64,000 nucleotides of DNA from Aggregatilinea lenta (GCF_003569045.1 NZ_BFCB01000002.1:1345506-1409505), one strand, 5' to 3'; shown: positions 37,208 through 47,264, numbered from the stretch's first letter. The notes: generated by a model not told the origin, from the letters alone. Numbers and translations: made by a program.

Positions 37208-40200
37208 GTGTCTACGCGGTCACCCGCCGTCTCCAAAAAGTCCCGGCTGACTCTGCAAGCCAAGACTCTGGCCCTGATCATCCTGTCGCTCGGCAGCTTG
37301 CTGCTGCTGCTGTCGGCTTCGTCCCGGCTCATCCTCACGCGCCGCTTCTCCACGCTTGAACAGCACATCGTCGAGGAGGAGCTTCAGCACGTCTACGCCC
37401 TGCTCGACAACGACCGCACGCAGTTGGAAATGGTCGCCGGGACGTGGTCCGTCTGGGGCGACACCTACCGCTTTGGCGGCGCTGAAGAAGCGCCGGTCTA
37501 CATCGAGCAGAATATCAACGCCGATGTCTTCACCCGGCTGGATCTCAACCTTGTGCTGTTGATGGACACGTCGGGGCACGTCTTGTTCAGCCGGGGTTTC
37601 GATCTGGCGGCCCAGGCAGAACGCTCGGTTTCGCCCGAAGCGATCAACCGGCTGGTGACGCTGGCCGGCATCACCAACGACGATCCCACCCACCCGCGCG
37701 CCAGTGGAATTATGCTTCTGCCCAACGGCCCGACGCTGATCGCGGCCCAGGCCGTGTCGCTCAGCAACTTCGACGGGCCGCCGCGTGCCACGCTGATCGT
37801 TGGGCGCGACCTGGACGCCTCACGACTGGCGCGGTTCGCGGGAATGGACGATCTGGATATCACGCTCCTACCGGTGACCGATCCCGATCTGCCGGACCGC
37901 GTGCGCGACGCCAGCACCGGCTCGATCGTCGTCATTCCGTCCGATTCCGACCGCGTTGATGGGTACATCGTGCTGTCGAACATCTTCGGACAGCGCCAGA
38001 CAGTGCTCAGCGCCTCCATGCCGCGCACCATTTATGCCCAGGGCCGCGACACGCTGAACGACTTCCTCTTCGCGGCGGTCCTGGTCAGCCTGCTCGCTTC
38101 GCTGATGATGATCTACTTTGTCGAGCGGCTGTTCCTGGGGCGGCTGTCACTGCTCAGCCAGAGCGTGCGCCAGATCGGCCAGCGCGGCGATCCCAGCGCG
38201 CGCGTGCCAGTCGAAGGCAACGACGAGCTTTCGGAGCTGGCCAAGACGCTGAACCAGACTTTCTCCGCGTTGCAGCAGTCGAAGGAAACCCTGATCGAGA
38301 GCCAGCAGCGGCTGCACAAGATCATCACCTCGATTAGCGACACGATCGTCACGCTGGACCTGACGCCCGACGGCGAGATCACGGACCTGTGGCTGCCCTC
38401 GCCGCAGATCGCCGAAATGACCGGCTACCCGTTGGACACGCTGGCGCAGGGCATGTCCTTCTGGCGCGAGATCACGACGGAGGAAGATCGCAAGATTCTG
38501 CACGACTATTACCAGCGGCTGGCCTCCGGCCAGGACGCCGAAGCGGAGTATCGCCTGATCACGGCCAGCGGCGCGACGATCTGGCTGCGCGACAGCGGGC
38601 ATGTCGAGCCGCTGCCGGAGGGGGACGGCTGGCGCGTGTTCTCCGTGCTGAGCAACATCACCGCGCGCAAGGAAGCCGAAAACGCGCTGCGCAGCAGCGA
38701 AGCGCAGCTCCGCTCCCTGATGTCCGCCATCCCCGACCTGATGTTCCGTCTGAGCCGCGACGGGCGCTATCTCGACGCGCACGCGAGCGACAGCGACCTG
38801 CTGATTGCGCCCGCCGGGTCGCTGATTGGCCGCCCGCTGACCGCCCTGCTGCCGCCGGAGGTCGCGGAACAGATCAAGACGCACACGCAGCGCGCGCTCG
38901 ACACCGGCGACATCCAGGTCTTCAATTACCGGCTGGTCCTGTCCGGCAGCATGCACGACTTCGAGGCGCGGCTGGTAGTCAGCGGCCCGGACGACGTGGT
39001 GATGATCGTGCGCGACATCACCGAGCGCGTGCGGGCCGAAACCGAGCGCGAGCTGCTGCTGCGCGACGTCCAGGCGCGCGCCACCGAGCTGGCGACCGTG
39101 ACCGAAGTCAGCCTGCGGGCGACGCGCATTCTGGACCTGGACCAACTGCTACCGACCGTCAGCAACCTCACGCGCGACAACTTCGCGCTCTACCACGCCT
39201 ACATCTTCTTGCTGGACGACGACCGCAAGCAGCTCTACCTGGCCGCCGCCAGCGGCGAGGTCGGGCAGCAGCTTGTGGCGCAGCACTACAGCCTGCCCCT
39301 GGACCACCCGCGCAGCGTGGCGGTCCGGGCCGCGCGCACGCGCGCCAGCGCCCTCGTCCACGACACGCAAGGCTCCGACAATCACCTGCCCTCCCCGTCC
39401 CTGCCGGACGTGCGCTCCGAGCTGGCCGTGCCGATTATCGTCGGCGACGACTTGATCGGCGTGCTGGGCGTGCAGTCCGACGAGGCGGGCCACTTCACCG
39501 GCGAAGACAGCAGCGTGATGATCACGCTCGCCGCGCAGATCGGCAACGCCATCGCCAACGCGCGCCTCTTTGCCGAAAACAGCCGCCGCGTCGCCATCAT
39601 CGAGAACTCGACCGACGCGATCGCCCTGGCCGCGCTGGACCAGGACGAGCTGTACCGCCCCAACTACATCAACCGGGCCGGGCTTGAGCTGCTGGACTAT
39701 CCGAGCGTCGAAGAATTTTGCTCGCACGCGATCGCGCACTTCTATTCTCACGAGAGCATGCAGCAGTTGAGGGCGCAGGCGCTGCCCGCGGCGATGGAGC
39801 ATGGCCTGTGGCGCGGCGAATCGATCATGCGCCGCCGCGACGGGTCGCTGATTGCCGTCGAGCAGTCCCTGTTTGTCATCCGCGACCCGGAGGGCAACCC
39901 GCGCGATCTGGCGACCATCGTCACCGACATCACCCGCCGCAAGGAAAGCGACGAGGCGCTGCGCCGCGCGAACCGCGCCTACCGTATCCTGAGCAACTGC
40001 AACCAGGCCGTCGCGCGGGCCACGGACGAGGTCAACCTGCTGTGGCAGGTCAGCCAGTGGCTGGCCGAAGAGGGCGGCTACGCATTTACGTGGGCCAGTC
40101 TGCTCGACCCCGCTACCGGCAGCATGATCAACGTCAGTTCCGTGGGCAGCACCACACTGTCCGAGGCGGTGCTGGCCTGCTGCGCCACCGGCGACCAGGA

Positions 40201-43200
40201 AGACTGCCTGTGCCACAGCGCGATCGCGTCCGGCCTGCCGCAAATCGAACAGCCACTGATCGCGCAAGGCGAAGACACGTGGCAGCAGATCGCGCTCGAA
40301 GAAGGCATGGCCTCGGCCATCGTGCTGCCGCTCACCGCCGAGCAGTACCGCTCGCTGGGCATTCTGCTGCTGTGCTCGGACCGTCCCGATGCTTTCGACG
40401 AGGAAGAAATCGCGCTGCTCACGCAGTTGGCCTCGGACCTATCGTTCGGCATGACGGCGCTGCGCACGCAGACCGAGCGAGAAAAGGCGCTCGCCGCCCG
40501 GCGCGAGCAGTACATCCTGACCGAAGCCCTGCGCGACACCGCCGACGCGATCAACAGCACGCTCGATCCCGACGTGGTGATGGACCGCCTGCTGGACAAC
40601 CTCAAGCGCGTCGTGCCGCACGACGCCGCGCACATCACCCTGGTCGAAGACGCTACGGCTCGCATCGTGCGAGCGCGCGAATATACGCAGGAACTGCGCG
40701 AATGGCTGCCGCAGATGTCGCTGGCGCTGACGCACACCGATATCGTGCGTCAGGTCATCGAGCGTCAGGCCCCGGTGATCATCGCCAACACGCACGAAAA
40801 CCCGGATTGGGCCGACTTCGACCGCTGGGTGGCATCCTACGCCTGCGCGCCGATCCGTCGCGAAGGGCAGATCATCGGCCTGATCGGAATCTACAGTGTC
40901 GTGCCGAACTTCTTCAGGGAACGCCACGCCGAGCGCCTGCAAGCCTTCGCCGATCAGGCGTCGATCGCCATTCACAACGCCAGCCTGTACGAAGCGGCCC
41001 AGCGTCACGCCGCCGAGCTTCAGGCCCAGGCGCAGCGGCTGGCGCTGATCAACCGCGTCTCCACGCGCCTGACCCAGACGCTCGACATTCGAGAGCTGTA
41101 CGAGATCGTGCTGACCGAAATGCAGCAGGCGCTGCACTCCGGCTTCGGTGGGCTGATCATCTTCGAAAACGACGAGATCGGGCGGCTGGTGTTCGGCACT
41201 CACCCCGACGATTCGCCGGAATCGAGCGTGATCATTCCGTTGGTCGGCAACGAATCGATTGAGACGGTCCGGCGCACGCACAAGCCGCTCGTGTCCGAGG
41301 ACGTGCTCAACGACCCGCTGTTCGAGCAGGTCCGCGAGGTGCTGCGGCTGCGCGGGGTCCGATCGCTGATCATCGCGCCGCTGATGGTCGGGCGCGACGT
41401 GATCGGCACGCTGGGCCTGGACTTCACGCAGTACCGCCTGTTCACCGACGCGGAGATCGAGCTGGTGAACACGATCACCAGCCAGGCGTCGATCGCGATT
41501 GCGAAGGCGCGCCTCTACGACTCCGAGCGCGACCAGCGCATCCTGGCCGAAGCGCTGCGCGACACGGCGGGCGTCGTCAACAGCTCGCTCAACTTCGACC
41601 ACGTGCTGGAAGGTATCCTGGCGAACGTCGAGCGTATCGCGCCGCACGACTCGGCCAACATCATGCTCATCGAGCACGACGACATCGTGCGTGTAGCGCG
41701 GGCGCACACCGTGCCCACGAACCGCGACGCCGAAGCCGCGTCGGAGCGCAACCGCTTCTACCTGCCCGACACACACAACCTGCGCACGATGGCCGAAACG
41801 CTGCGCCCCATCGCCATCGGCGACACGCAAATGTACGAGGGTTGGGTTATCGCGGAAACGACGAAGTGGATCCGCTCGCAGGCGGGCGCGCCGATCCAGC
41901 AGGACGGGCGCGTAATCGGCTTCCTGACGCTGGACAGCCGCGTGCCCAATTTCTACACGCAGGAGCACGCGGAGCGTTTGCAGGCGTTTGCCGATCAGGT
42001 CGCCACCGCGATCCGCAACGCGCAGTTGTTCGCCGCCGAACGCGAGCAGCGTGCGCTGGCCGAGGCGCTGCGCGACACCGCCGCCGCGCTCAACAGCACG
42101 CTGAACTTCGACGAGCTGCTGGAACGCATCCTGACCAACGTCGGGCGCGTCGTCCCGCACGACTCGGCTAACATCATGCTGATCGAAAACGGCGTGGCGC
42201 GCGCGGTCCGCAGCCGGGGCTACGCCGAGCGCGGACTGGACGAGTGGCTCAAGAGTCTGCGCTTCAACATCGACGAGGTCCCCAACCTGCGCGCGATGGT
42301 CGAAACGCGCCAGCCCCACACCGTGCCGGATACGCACGTGTTCCCCGGCTGGGCGCCCGTCGAGGAAACGAGCTGGATCCGATCGCACAGCAGCGTGCCG
42401 ATCCAGCTCGAGGGCGAGGTGATCGGCTTCCTCAACCTGGACAGCATGACGCCCTACTTCTTCACGCAGCTCCACGCCGAGCGCCTGCAAGCCTTCGCCG
42501 ATCAGGTCGCGCTGGCCTTCCGCAACGTGCAGCTTTATGATGCCGTGCAGAGCCACGCCGCCGAGATGGAACAGCGCGTCGCGGAGCGCACGGCAGAGCT
42601 GGAAGACCAGCGCATGCAGCTCCAGACGATCCTGGAAGCGATGGGGGAAGGCGTGATCTACACCACCGGCTCGCAAATGCTCTACCTCAATCCGGCGGCG
42701 GTGGCGCTTTTCGGCTATACGATGGAAGAGATGTTCGAGAATCCCCAGGATATCTACCACAACCTGACCGGCATCCCACGCGGCGATGCGCTGGCGGCGG
42801 AAGCGCTGAACGCCTTCCAGCACGGCAACAGTTGGCGCGGTGAGGTCAAGCTCATGCGCAAGTCGGGCGAGTCGTTCGACGCGGCGCTGACCGTATCGCA
42901 GGTGTCCTCGCCCGACGAACAGGGTCGCAGCGTGGTGACACTGCTGCGCGACATCAGCCAGGAGAAGGCGCTTCAAGAGCAGAAAGATCGCTTCATCGCC
43001 AACGCCTCACACGAGCTGCGCACGCCGCTGGCGAACATCAAGACGCGCCTCTACCTTGTGCGCAAACAGCCGGTCAAGCTCGAGACACACCTGTCGATTC
43101 TGGAGCGCGTGACCGACAGCATGGCCGAGCTGATCGAGAACATGCTCGACGTGTCGCGCTTCGAGCGCGGCGTCATCGCGCTGTACCGCCGTCCGGTCAT

Positions 43201-43696
43201 GCTGCAGCCGATCATCGAGGACGTGGTCGCCATCCAGCAGCCGGAAGCCGAGCGCAAGGGCATCGTGCTGGACATGGATCTGGCCGCCGAGCCGCTGCGC
43301 ATCATCGCCGACCCGCAGCGCTTCGCCCAGGTGATCACCAACCTGATCACGAACGCGATCAACTACACGCCGGACGGCGGACGCATCACCGTCGTGGTGT
43401 ACGCCGAGTCGCCGGGCACGGACTCGGACACGGGCAGCGTGGTGATCCAGGTGCGCGACACGGGCGTCGGCATCGCGCCGGAGCTGCTGTCACAGGTCTT
43501 CGAGCCGTTCTTCCGTGCTAACGAAGGCTCGACTACCGGCACGGGGCTGGGCCTGACCATCGTCCGCGAGATCATCAACCTGCACGAAGGCAAACTGAGC
43601 GTGGACAGCCGCCCCGGCCAGGGCAGCACGTTCACCATTCGGTTGGCGCTGGCCGAAAGCTCGCCCGCCATCGAGAGTACCGGGAGGACCGAATGA
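37208..43696 (+). CDS. Giant multi-PAS/GAF sensor histidine kinase
   Basis: About 2,162 residues; GTG 37208 is preferred (AAAGGTGA eight bases before), GTG 37196 is possible. Order (approximate residues): TM 18-42; CHASE4 outer domain 50-280; TM 285-307; HAMP 308-360; PAS 370-490; PAS 500-610; GAF 625-790; PAS 795-915; GAF 920-1090 with a Cys cluster CCATGDQEDCLC; GAF 1105-1270; GAF 1275-1435; GAF 1445-1610; GAF 1615-1780; coiled coil; PAS 1803-1923; HisKA 1926-1995 (NASHELRTP); HATPase to 2150 (NLITNAINYTPDGG, DTGVGIAPE, GTGLGLTI). Three GAF units begin with near-identical LAEALRDTA and are internal duplicates. It should autophosphorylate on His and pass phosphate to a response regulator, but none is encoded nearby. 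Its stop overlaps the fadA start. Confidence 0.93.
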   Translation: MSTRSPAVSKKSRLTLQAKTLALIILSLGSLLLLLSASSRLILTRRFSTLEQHIVEEELQHVYALLDNDRTQLEMVAGTWSVWGDTYRFGGAEEAPVYIEQNINADVFTRLDLNLVLLMDTSGHVLFSRGFDLAAQAERSVSPEAINRLVTLAGITNDDPTHPRASGIMLLPNGPTLIAAQAVSLSNFDGPPRATLIVGRDLDASRLARFAGMDDLDITLLPVTDPDLPDRVRDASTGSIVVIPSDSDRVDGYIVLSNIFGQRQTVLSASMPRTIYAQGRDTLNDFLFAAVLVSLLASLMMIYFVERLFLGRLSLLSQSVRQIGQRGDPSARVPVEGNDELSELAKTLNQTFSALQQSKETLIESQQRLHKIITSISDTIVTLDLTPDGEITDLWLPSPQIAEMTGYPLDTLAQGMSFWREITTEEDRKILHDYYQRLASGQDAEAEYRLITASGATIWLRDSGHVEPLPEGDGWRVFSVLSNITARKEAENALRSSEAQLRSLMSAIPDLMFRLSRDGRYLDAHASDSDLLIAPAGSLIGRPLTALLPPEVAEQIKTHTQRALDTGDIQVFNYRLVLSGSMHDFEARLVVSGPDDVVMIVRDITERVRAETERELLLRDVQARATELATVTEVSLRATRILDLDQLLPTVSNLTRDNFALYHAYIFLLDDDRKQLYLAAASGEVGQQLVAQHYSLPLDHPRSVAVRAARTRASALVHDTQGSDNHLPSPSLPDVRSELAVPIIVGDDLIGVLGVQSDEAGHFTGEDSSVMITLAAQIGNAIANARLFAENSRRVAIIENSTDAIALAALDQDELYRPNYINRAGLELLDYPSVEEFCSHAIAHFYSHESMQQLRAQALPAAMEHGLWRGESIMRRRDGSLIAVEQSLFVIRDPEGNPRDLATIVTDITRRKESDEALRRANRAYRILSNCNQAVARATDEVNLLWQVSQWLAEEGGYAFTWASLLDPATGSMINVSSVGSTTLSEAVLACCATGDQEDCLCHSAIASGLPQIEQPLIAQGEDTWQQIALEEGMASAIVLPLTAEQYRSLGILLLCSDRPDAFDEEEIALLTQLASDLSFGMTALRTQTEREKALAARREQYILTEALRDTADAINSTLDPDVVMDRLLDNLKRVVPHDAAHITLVEDATARIVRAREYTQELREWLPQMSLALTHTDIVRQVIERQAPVIIANTHENPDWADFDRWVASYACAPIRREGQIIGLIGIYSVVPNFFRERHAERLQAFADQASIAIHNASLYEAAQRHAAELQAQAQRLALINRVSTRLTQTLDIRELYEIVLTEMQQALHSGFGGLIIFENDEIGRLVFGTHPDDSPESSVIIPLVGNESIETVRRTHKPLVSEDVLNDPLFEQVREVLRLRGVRSLIIAPLMVGRDVIGTLGLDFTQYRLFTDAEIELVNTITSQASIAIAKARLYDSERDQRILAEALRDTAGVVNSSLNFDHVLEGILANVERIAPHDSANIMLIEHDDIVRVARAHTVPTNRDAEAASERNRFYLPDTHNLRTMAETLRPIAIGDTQMYEGWVIAETTKWIRSQAGAPIQQDGRVIGFLTLDSRVPNFYTQEHAERLQAFADQVATAIRNAQLFAAEREQRALAEALRDTAAALNSTLNFDELLERILTNVGRVVPHDSANIMLIENGVARAVRSRGYAERGLDEWLKSLRFNIDEVPNLRAMVETRQPHTVPDTHVFPGWAPVEETSWIRSHSSVPIQLEGEVIGFLNLDSMTPYFFTQLHAERLQAFADQVALAFRNVQLYDAVQSHAAEMEQRVAERTAELEDQRMQLQTILEAMGEGVIYTTGSQMLYLNPAAVALFGYTMEEMFENPQDIYHNLTGIPRGDALAAEALNAFQHGNSWRGEVKLMRKSGESFDAALTVSQVSSPDEQGRSVVTLLRDISQEKALQEQKDRFIANASHELRTPLANIKTRLYLVRKQPVKLETHLSILERVTDSMAELIENMLDVSRFERGVIALYRRPVMLQPIIEDVVAIQQPEAERKGIVLDMDLAAEPLRIIADPQRFAQVITNLITNAINYTPDGGRITVVVYAESPGTDSDTGSVVIQVRDTGVGIAPELLSQVFEPFFRANEGSTTGTGLGLTIVREIINLHEGKLSVDSRPGQGSTFTIRLALAESSPAIESTGRTE

Positions 43697-44877
43697 GAGA
43701 TGCCGTGATCGTCGCGCTGTCGCGCACCGCCGTCGGGCGCGCGCAAAAAGGCTCGACCCGTACCACCCGACCCGAAGCCATGATCCGGGCCGTCGTGCAG
43801 GACATCCTGCACCAGACCGCAGGCCAGCTCGACCCGGCGGAAATCGACGACTTTCTGCTCGGCTGCGCCATGCCCGAAGGCGCGCAGGGCCTCAATCTGG
43901 CGCGCGTCGCGGGCCTGCAAGCGGGACTGCCGGACGTCGTGCCCGCCCAGACGATCAACCGCTTCTGTTCCAGCGGCCTGCAAACCATCGCCACTGCCGC
44001 CGAGCGTATCATCGCCAACGGCGCGGACATCATTCTGGCGGGCGGCGTCGAGTCGATGAGCCAGGTGCCCATGATCGGCTTCCACTTCAGCCCCAGCCTG
44101 GGCGCAAGCGAATCCCAGCCGGAAATTTACATGGGCATGGGCCTGACGGCGGAGCGCGTCGCGGAGATGTATTCCGTCTCGCGCGAAGATCAGGACGGGT
44201 TCGCCTACCACAGCCAGATGAAAGCCGCCGCCGCGACAGACGCGGGCAAGTTCGCCCAGGAGATCGCGCCGGTCACGTTCGAGGAAGTGGCCCTGGTCGA
44301 CGGGCAGCGGCAGGCGCGCACCGTCACGTTCGACCAGGACGAGCACCTGCGCCGGAGCACCACGCTCGAGGGACTGGCGAAGCTCAAGCCCGTCTTCAAG
44401 CAGGGCGGGACCGTGACGGCGGGCAATTCCAGCCCGCTCAGCGACGGAGCCGCCGCCGTGCTGGTCATGGAGGCGGACACCGCCGCGCAGCACGGCCTGG
44501 AGCCGCTGGCGCGCTTCGTGGGCTTCGGCGCGGCGGGCGTGCCGCCGGAGGTGATGGGCATTGGTCCGGTCGCCGCCGTGCCGCGCGTGCTCAAGCGCAC
44601 CGGGTTGTCGGTGAACGACCTGGACCTGATCGAGCTAAACGAGGCGTTCGCCGCGCAGGCGCTGGCCGTGATTCGCCAGTTGGAGCTGGACCCGGCGCGC
44701 GTCAACGTCAACGGCGGCGCGATCGCGCTCGGCCACCCGCTCGGCTGCACCGGCACCAAGCTCACCGTGCAGTTGGTGCACGAGCTGCGCCGTCGCGGCG
44801 GCGGGTGCGGCATGGTGACGATGTGCATCGGCGGCGGCCAGGGCGCGGCGGGGATCTTTGAGGTCTACGCGCCCTAG
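43693..44877 (+). CDS. fadA: Acetyl-CoA acyltransferase (3-ketoacyl-CoA thiolase)
   Basis: 394 residues, normal for thiolases. The acyl-accepting Cys92 lies in NRFCSSG, His348 in IALGHPLGCTG and Cys378 in CIGGGQG. It cleaves 3-ketoacyl-CoA with CoA, the last beta-oxidation step, and is the natural partner of FadN. The start codon overlaps the kinase stop (ATGA), so the two are translationally coupled. A GC-rich stem follows the stop without a T-run. Confidence 0.95.
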   Translation: MRDAVIVALSRTAVGRAQKGSTRTTRPEAMIRAVVQDILHQTAGQLDPAEIDDFLLGCAMPEGAQGLNLARVAGLQAGLPDVVPAQTINRFCSSGLQTIATAAERIIANGADIILAGGVESMSQVPMIGFHFSPSLGASESQPEIYMGMGLTAERVAEMYSVSREDQDGFAYHSQMKAAAATDAGKFAQEIAPVTFEEVALVDGQRQARTVTFDQDEHLRRSTTLEGLAKLKPVFKQGGTVTAGNSSPLSDGAAAVLVMEADTAAQHGLEPLARFVGFGAAGVPPEVMGIGPVAAVPRVLKRTGLSVNDLDLIELNEAFAAQALAVIRQLELDPARVNVNGGAIALGHPLGCTGTKLTVQLVHELRRRGGGCGMVTMCIGGGQGAAGIFEVYAP

Positions 44878-44930
44878 CGGTTACCCCGCCGCCTGCAATC
44901 CCGAACGCGGCGGGCGCGGCATGGAAAAGC

Positions 44931-45229
44931 ACCTCACCCCCGGCCCCTCTCCAATCGGATTGGAGAGGGGAGACAAGCAAACTCGCCGGGGGTTTGGTAG
45001 GGGCGGGTTTGATGCTGCTTAAGAAATTAAGCCGGATACCGCGACCTCACCTCCGGCCCTTCTCTCTCCAGTCGTCGCTGGAGAGGGGCGGCAAGCCAAA
45101 TCACCGGGGTTTTTGTAGGGGCGGGTTTGCAACCCGCCCGTTTTAGCGTCCCGTAATTTAAACGCTAATCCGCGTCAATCCGCCCGACTTTTCGCTCGAC
45201 GAGCGGGCGGAGCAAGCTCCGCCCCTACG
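44931..45229. repeat. Cluster of four dispersed repeats
   Basis: Within the 482-base gap after fadA lie: an inverted copy of the CTCTCCAA repeat (44931-44973); a worn copy (45044-45095); a variable-core palindrome GGGCGGGTT/AACCCGCCC (45119-45139) after TTTTTGTAG; and another GGCGGAGC/GCTCCGCC ending CCCTACG (45204-45229). Nothing else is seen in the gap. Confidence 0.7.
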
Positions 45230-45359
45230 AAAAACGGTTTTCCCTCGGAAATGCCCTTAATGCGGATGAGTCTGTAACCCACCGTTTAGGGGGACCGTCC
45301 GCGCTGCATATACCTGCATAATGGAATTAGACGATCGGAAAACTCGGAGGGCTGACATC

Positions 45360-45623
45360 ATGGCGACCTGTACCGTATGTGGCGGCAAGATGAAGTCCGC
45401 GCGCGAGGACGTGGTGCGGGTGATCGAAGGGCAACCGGTGCGCGTCCTGGATCTGAGCGTCAACAAGTGCACCGTGTGTGGAGCCATCACCCTGAAGCGG
45501 TGGTTCTCCCTCAAAGAGATCGACGCCATGCTGCAAGATCGGCTCAAGCATACGCAGTTCGACGCGATCACGTGGGAGCAGCTGATCTCGGAATATGCGC
45601 TGCCGGCGATGATGATCATGTGA
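45360..45623 (+). CDS. YgiT-type zinc finger protein (orphan)
   Basis: 87 residues from ATG 45360 (GGAGG upstream; the frame opens earlier at 45321). Two CxxC pairs, CTVCGGKM and CTVCGAIT, spaced by about 33 residues, match the YgiT/MqsA N-terminal zinc domain. In MqsA this domain neutralises the MqsR toxin while a separate helix-turn-helix binds DNA. Here there is no helix-turn-helix and no toxin gene next to it, so it is an orphan or has another role. Confidence 0.75.
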   Translation: MATCTVCGGKMKSAREDVVRVIEGQPVRVLDLSVNKCTVCGAITLKRWFSLKEIDAMLQDRLKHTQFDAITWEQLISEYALPAMMIM

Positions 45624-45758
45624 GGCCCTGAGCGCCTATTGCTGGCGTGCCCACACCGGTAGAGGCGTTCTGCCCCTATCCACAGTGTACGGCTTGCCAC
45701 ACGCCTTCCCTGATCCCTATTCCCCAATCCCCATTCCCTGATCTCTCGTCCCTATCCC

Positions 45759-46814
45759 CTAATCGCCGTTTTCTGCCAGGCTGCGCGCGATCTGCCGCGC
45801 CGCCAGCCGCGACGTGCGGAACGCGGCATCGTCCAGGCGCGCGGTGACCATCTCGCCGGGCGCGAAGCGGCGCACCGCGACTGCGTACGACTGCCGCACG
45901 GCGACGTAATACAATGCGAGCGTGCTGCCGTCCAGCCGGGGCCACTCCTGCGACAGGATCGACACGCCGGGCGCGATCGCGTGCCGCGTCCCGCCCACGA
46001 GGCGCGCCCACAGCGCCGGGGGCAGCCACAGCCGGTGCCGCCCCAGCAGCAGTACGTGCTCCAAACCCTCGACCGTCTCCAGCGGACCGTAAAAGCGGTG
46101 CGGCGGGGTGCTGACGCCGTCCAGGATCGCGCGGCGCAGATCGGCTTCGTCGGTGAGCGCTCCGGCCCGCGCCGCTACCAGCCGCGTCTCGCACAGCCCG
46201 CCATAAATCGCCGCGCCGGACAGCAGTGCGGGCAGATCCAGGCCGGGCCGCCACATCTGCGCCGGGTTGACCACGATCAGCGTAAGCCCCGCGCGGTCAT
46301 ACGCCGCGACCAGCTCGGCATCGGGTGGCACGGCGACCACCCCCGCCCGCAGATCACCTGCCGCATCCAGCAAGCCGATCCCCGCCCGCAGATCACCTGC
46401 CGCATCCAGCAAGCCGATCCCCGCGCGCAGATCGCCCTGAGTCACGTGCTCGGCGACGGTCGTCACGCCGCCCAGCAGATTGGCCGTGTGCGCCTGGCCG
46501 CACAACGGGCACATCCAGCTCAAGGTGATCACCTGCCGCGACTCCAGGCAGCGCCGGAAGCGGTCCAGCAGCCAACGCACCGCCGCCGCCCGCGCGACCT
46601 CGTCCGCCGGGCAGTGCGCCAACGCCTCGTGCGCGAAGTGATGCCGGACCTCATCGCCCAGCCGGGCTACCATGCGCTCCTGGCACACCGGGCAGCGGTA
46701 GAGATCCCCGCGCACGGCTTCGGCAATGGGGATCGCGCGGCCTAGCATGTCGAAGGCCCACGCGTACTGCGGCGTGGGCGCGGCGGGAACCGGGGTGCGT
46801 CGTCGTCGAACCAT
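45759..46814 (-). CDS. CoiA-like zinc-motif protein with 13-residue tandem repeat
   Basis: 351 residues. ATG 46814 is chosen because GGAG lies eight bases upstream; ATG 46829 is the alternative. Near the N terminus RCPVCQERMVARLGDEVRHHFAH matches the CoiA-like Cys/His segment that precedes a nuclease domain in competence proteins, and a second CxxC (MCPLCGQAH) follows. Then comes an almost perfect 13-residue tandem repeat (GDLRAGIGLLDAA, 2.7 copies). The C-terminal half has no clear catalytic motif. Its job is unknown; a nucleic-acid-binding role is possible. Confidence 0.6.
   Translation of the reverse strand: MVRRRRTPVPAAPTPQYAWAFDMLGRAIPIAEAVRGDLYRCPVCQERMVARLGDEVRHHFAHEALAHCPADEVARAAAVRWLLDRFRRCLESRQVITLSWMCPLCGQAHTANLLGGVTTVAEHVTQGDLRAGIGLLDAAGDLRAGIGLLDAAGDLRAGVVAVPPDAELVAAYDRAGLTLIVVNPAQMWRPGLDLPALLSGAAIYGGLCETRLVAARAGALTDEADLRRAILDGVSTPPHRFYGPLETVEGLEHVLLLGRHRLWLPPALWARLVGGTRHAIAPGVSILSQEWPRLDGSTLALYYVAVRQSYAVAVRRFAPGEMVTARLDDAAFRTSRLAARQIARSLAENGD
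46342..46438. repeat. 39-bp in-frame tandem repeat
   Basis: Two identical 39-base units (46342-46380 and 46381-46419) and a partial third inside the CoiA-like gene. Each codes for 13 residues, so copy-number change would keep the frame. Confidence 0.9.
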
Positions 46815-46835
46815 GCCATGCGCTCCCATCCTTTA

Positions 46836-46959
46836 GAGCGTGTCTGCAAGGGGCTTTTGGTATGATCCTTATCCCTCAAGATCCGGAGCGTCAACAAAGT
46901 GGCTCCCCTTCTCCCCCGGGGGAGAAGGGGCCGGGGGTTGAGGGTTTGCGGCCACACTC
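46836..46959. mobile_element. MITE-like element, copy 1 (124 bp)
   Basis: Starts GAGCGTGTCTGCAA and ends TTGCGGCCACACTC, imperfect inverted ends, with TTA on the left and TCA on the right. It contains a GC-rich stem (CTTCTCCCCC/GGGGGAGAAG). Related copies are at 49802 and 63712. Confidence 0.6.
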
Positions 46960-47264
46960 TCAAAAGTTCGCCCAGTATACCGTAGGCCCTGGCGAGCGCT
47001 CCGCCCCAGATTTCGGGGGATGCACGCGGGACCTGCAAAGATATCGTAAAAAAGTTCAATCAAGATGCTATAAACTCCACGCCGGTCACGCTGTGGTCAC
47101 GCTCAGAGGCGACACTGGGCATAACCAATCGGTCACGCGCATCGGAGATCGCGTTCATGGGAATCTTAATCGAAATGGAACGATCTTGCGCTGGAAGACC
47201 GCACGACTATAATGAGCGGCAAACAGCTATTTCCATGCGCTGCACAAGGTATAGGAGGAACTCA

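Noticed and set aside
40439-42976. 845-codon open frame on the minus strand inside the kinase gene
   Set aside because: It is Arg/His/Val/Leu-rich with no domain signal and lies opposite a gene with clear GAF and PAS domains. GC-rich third positions create such shadow frames.
37208-43696. Phytochrome-type photoreceptor
   Set aside because: GAF domains are many, but no bilin-binding Cys-His context or PHY domain was seen.
46342-46438. CRISPR array
   Set aside because: The units are directly adjacent without spacers and lie in frame inside a coding gene.
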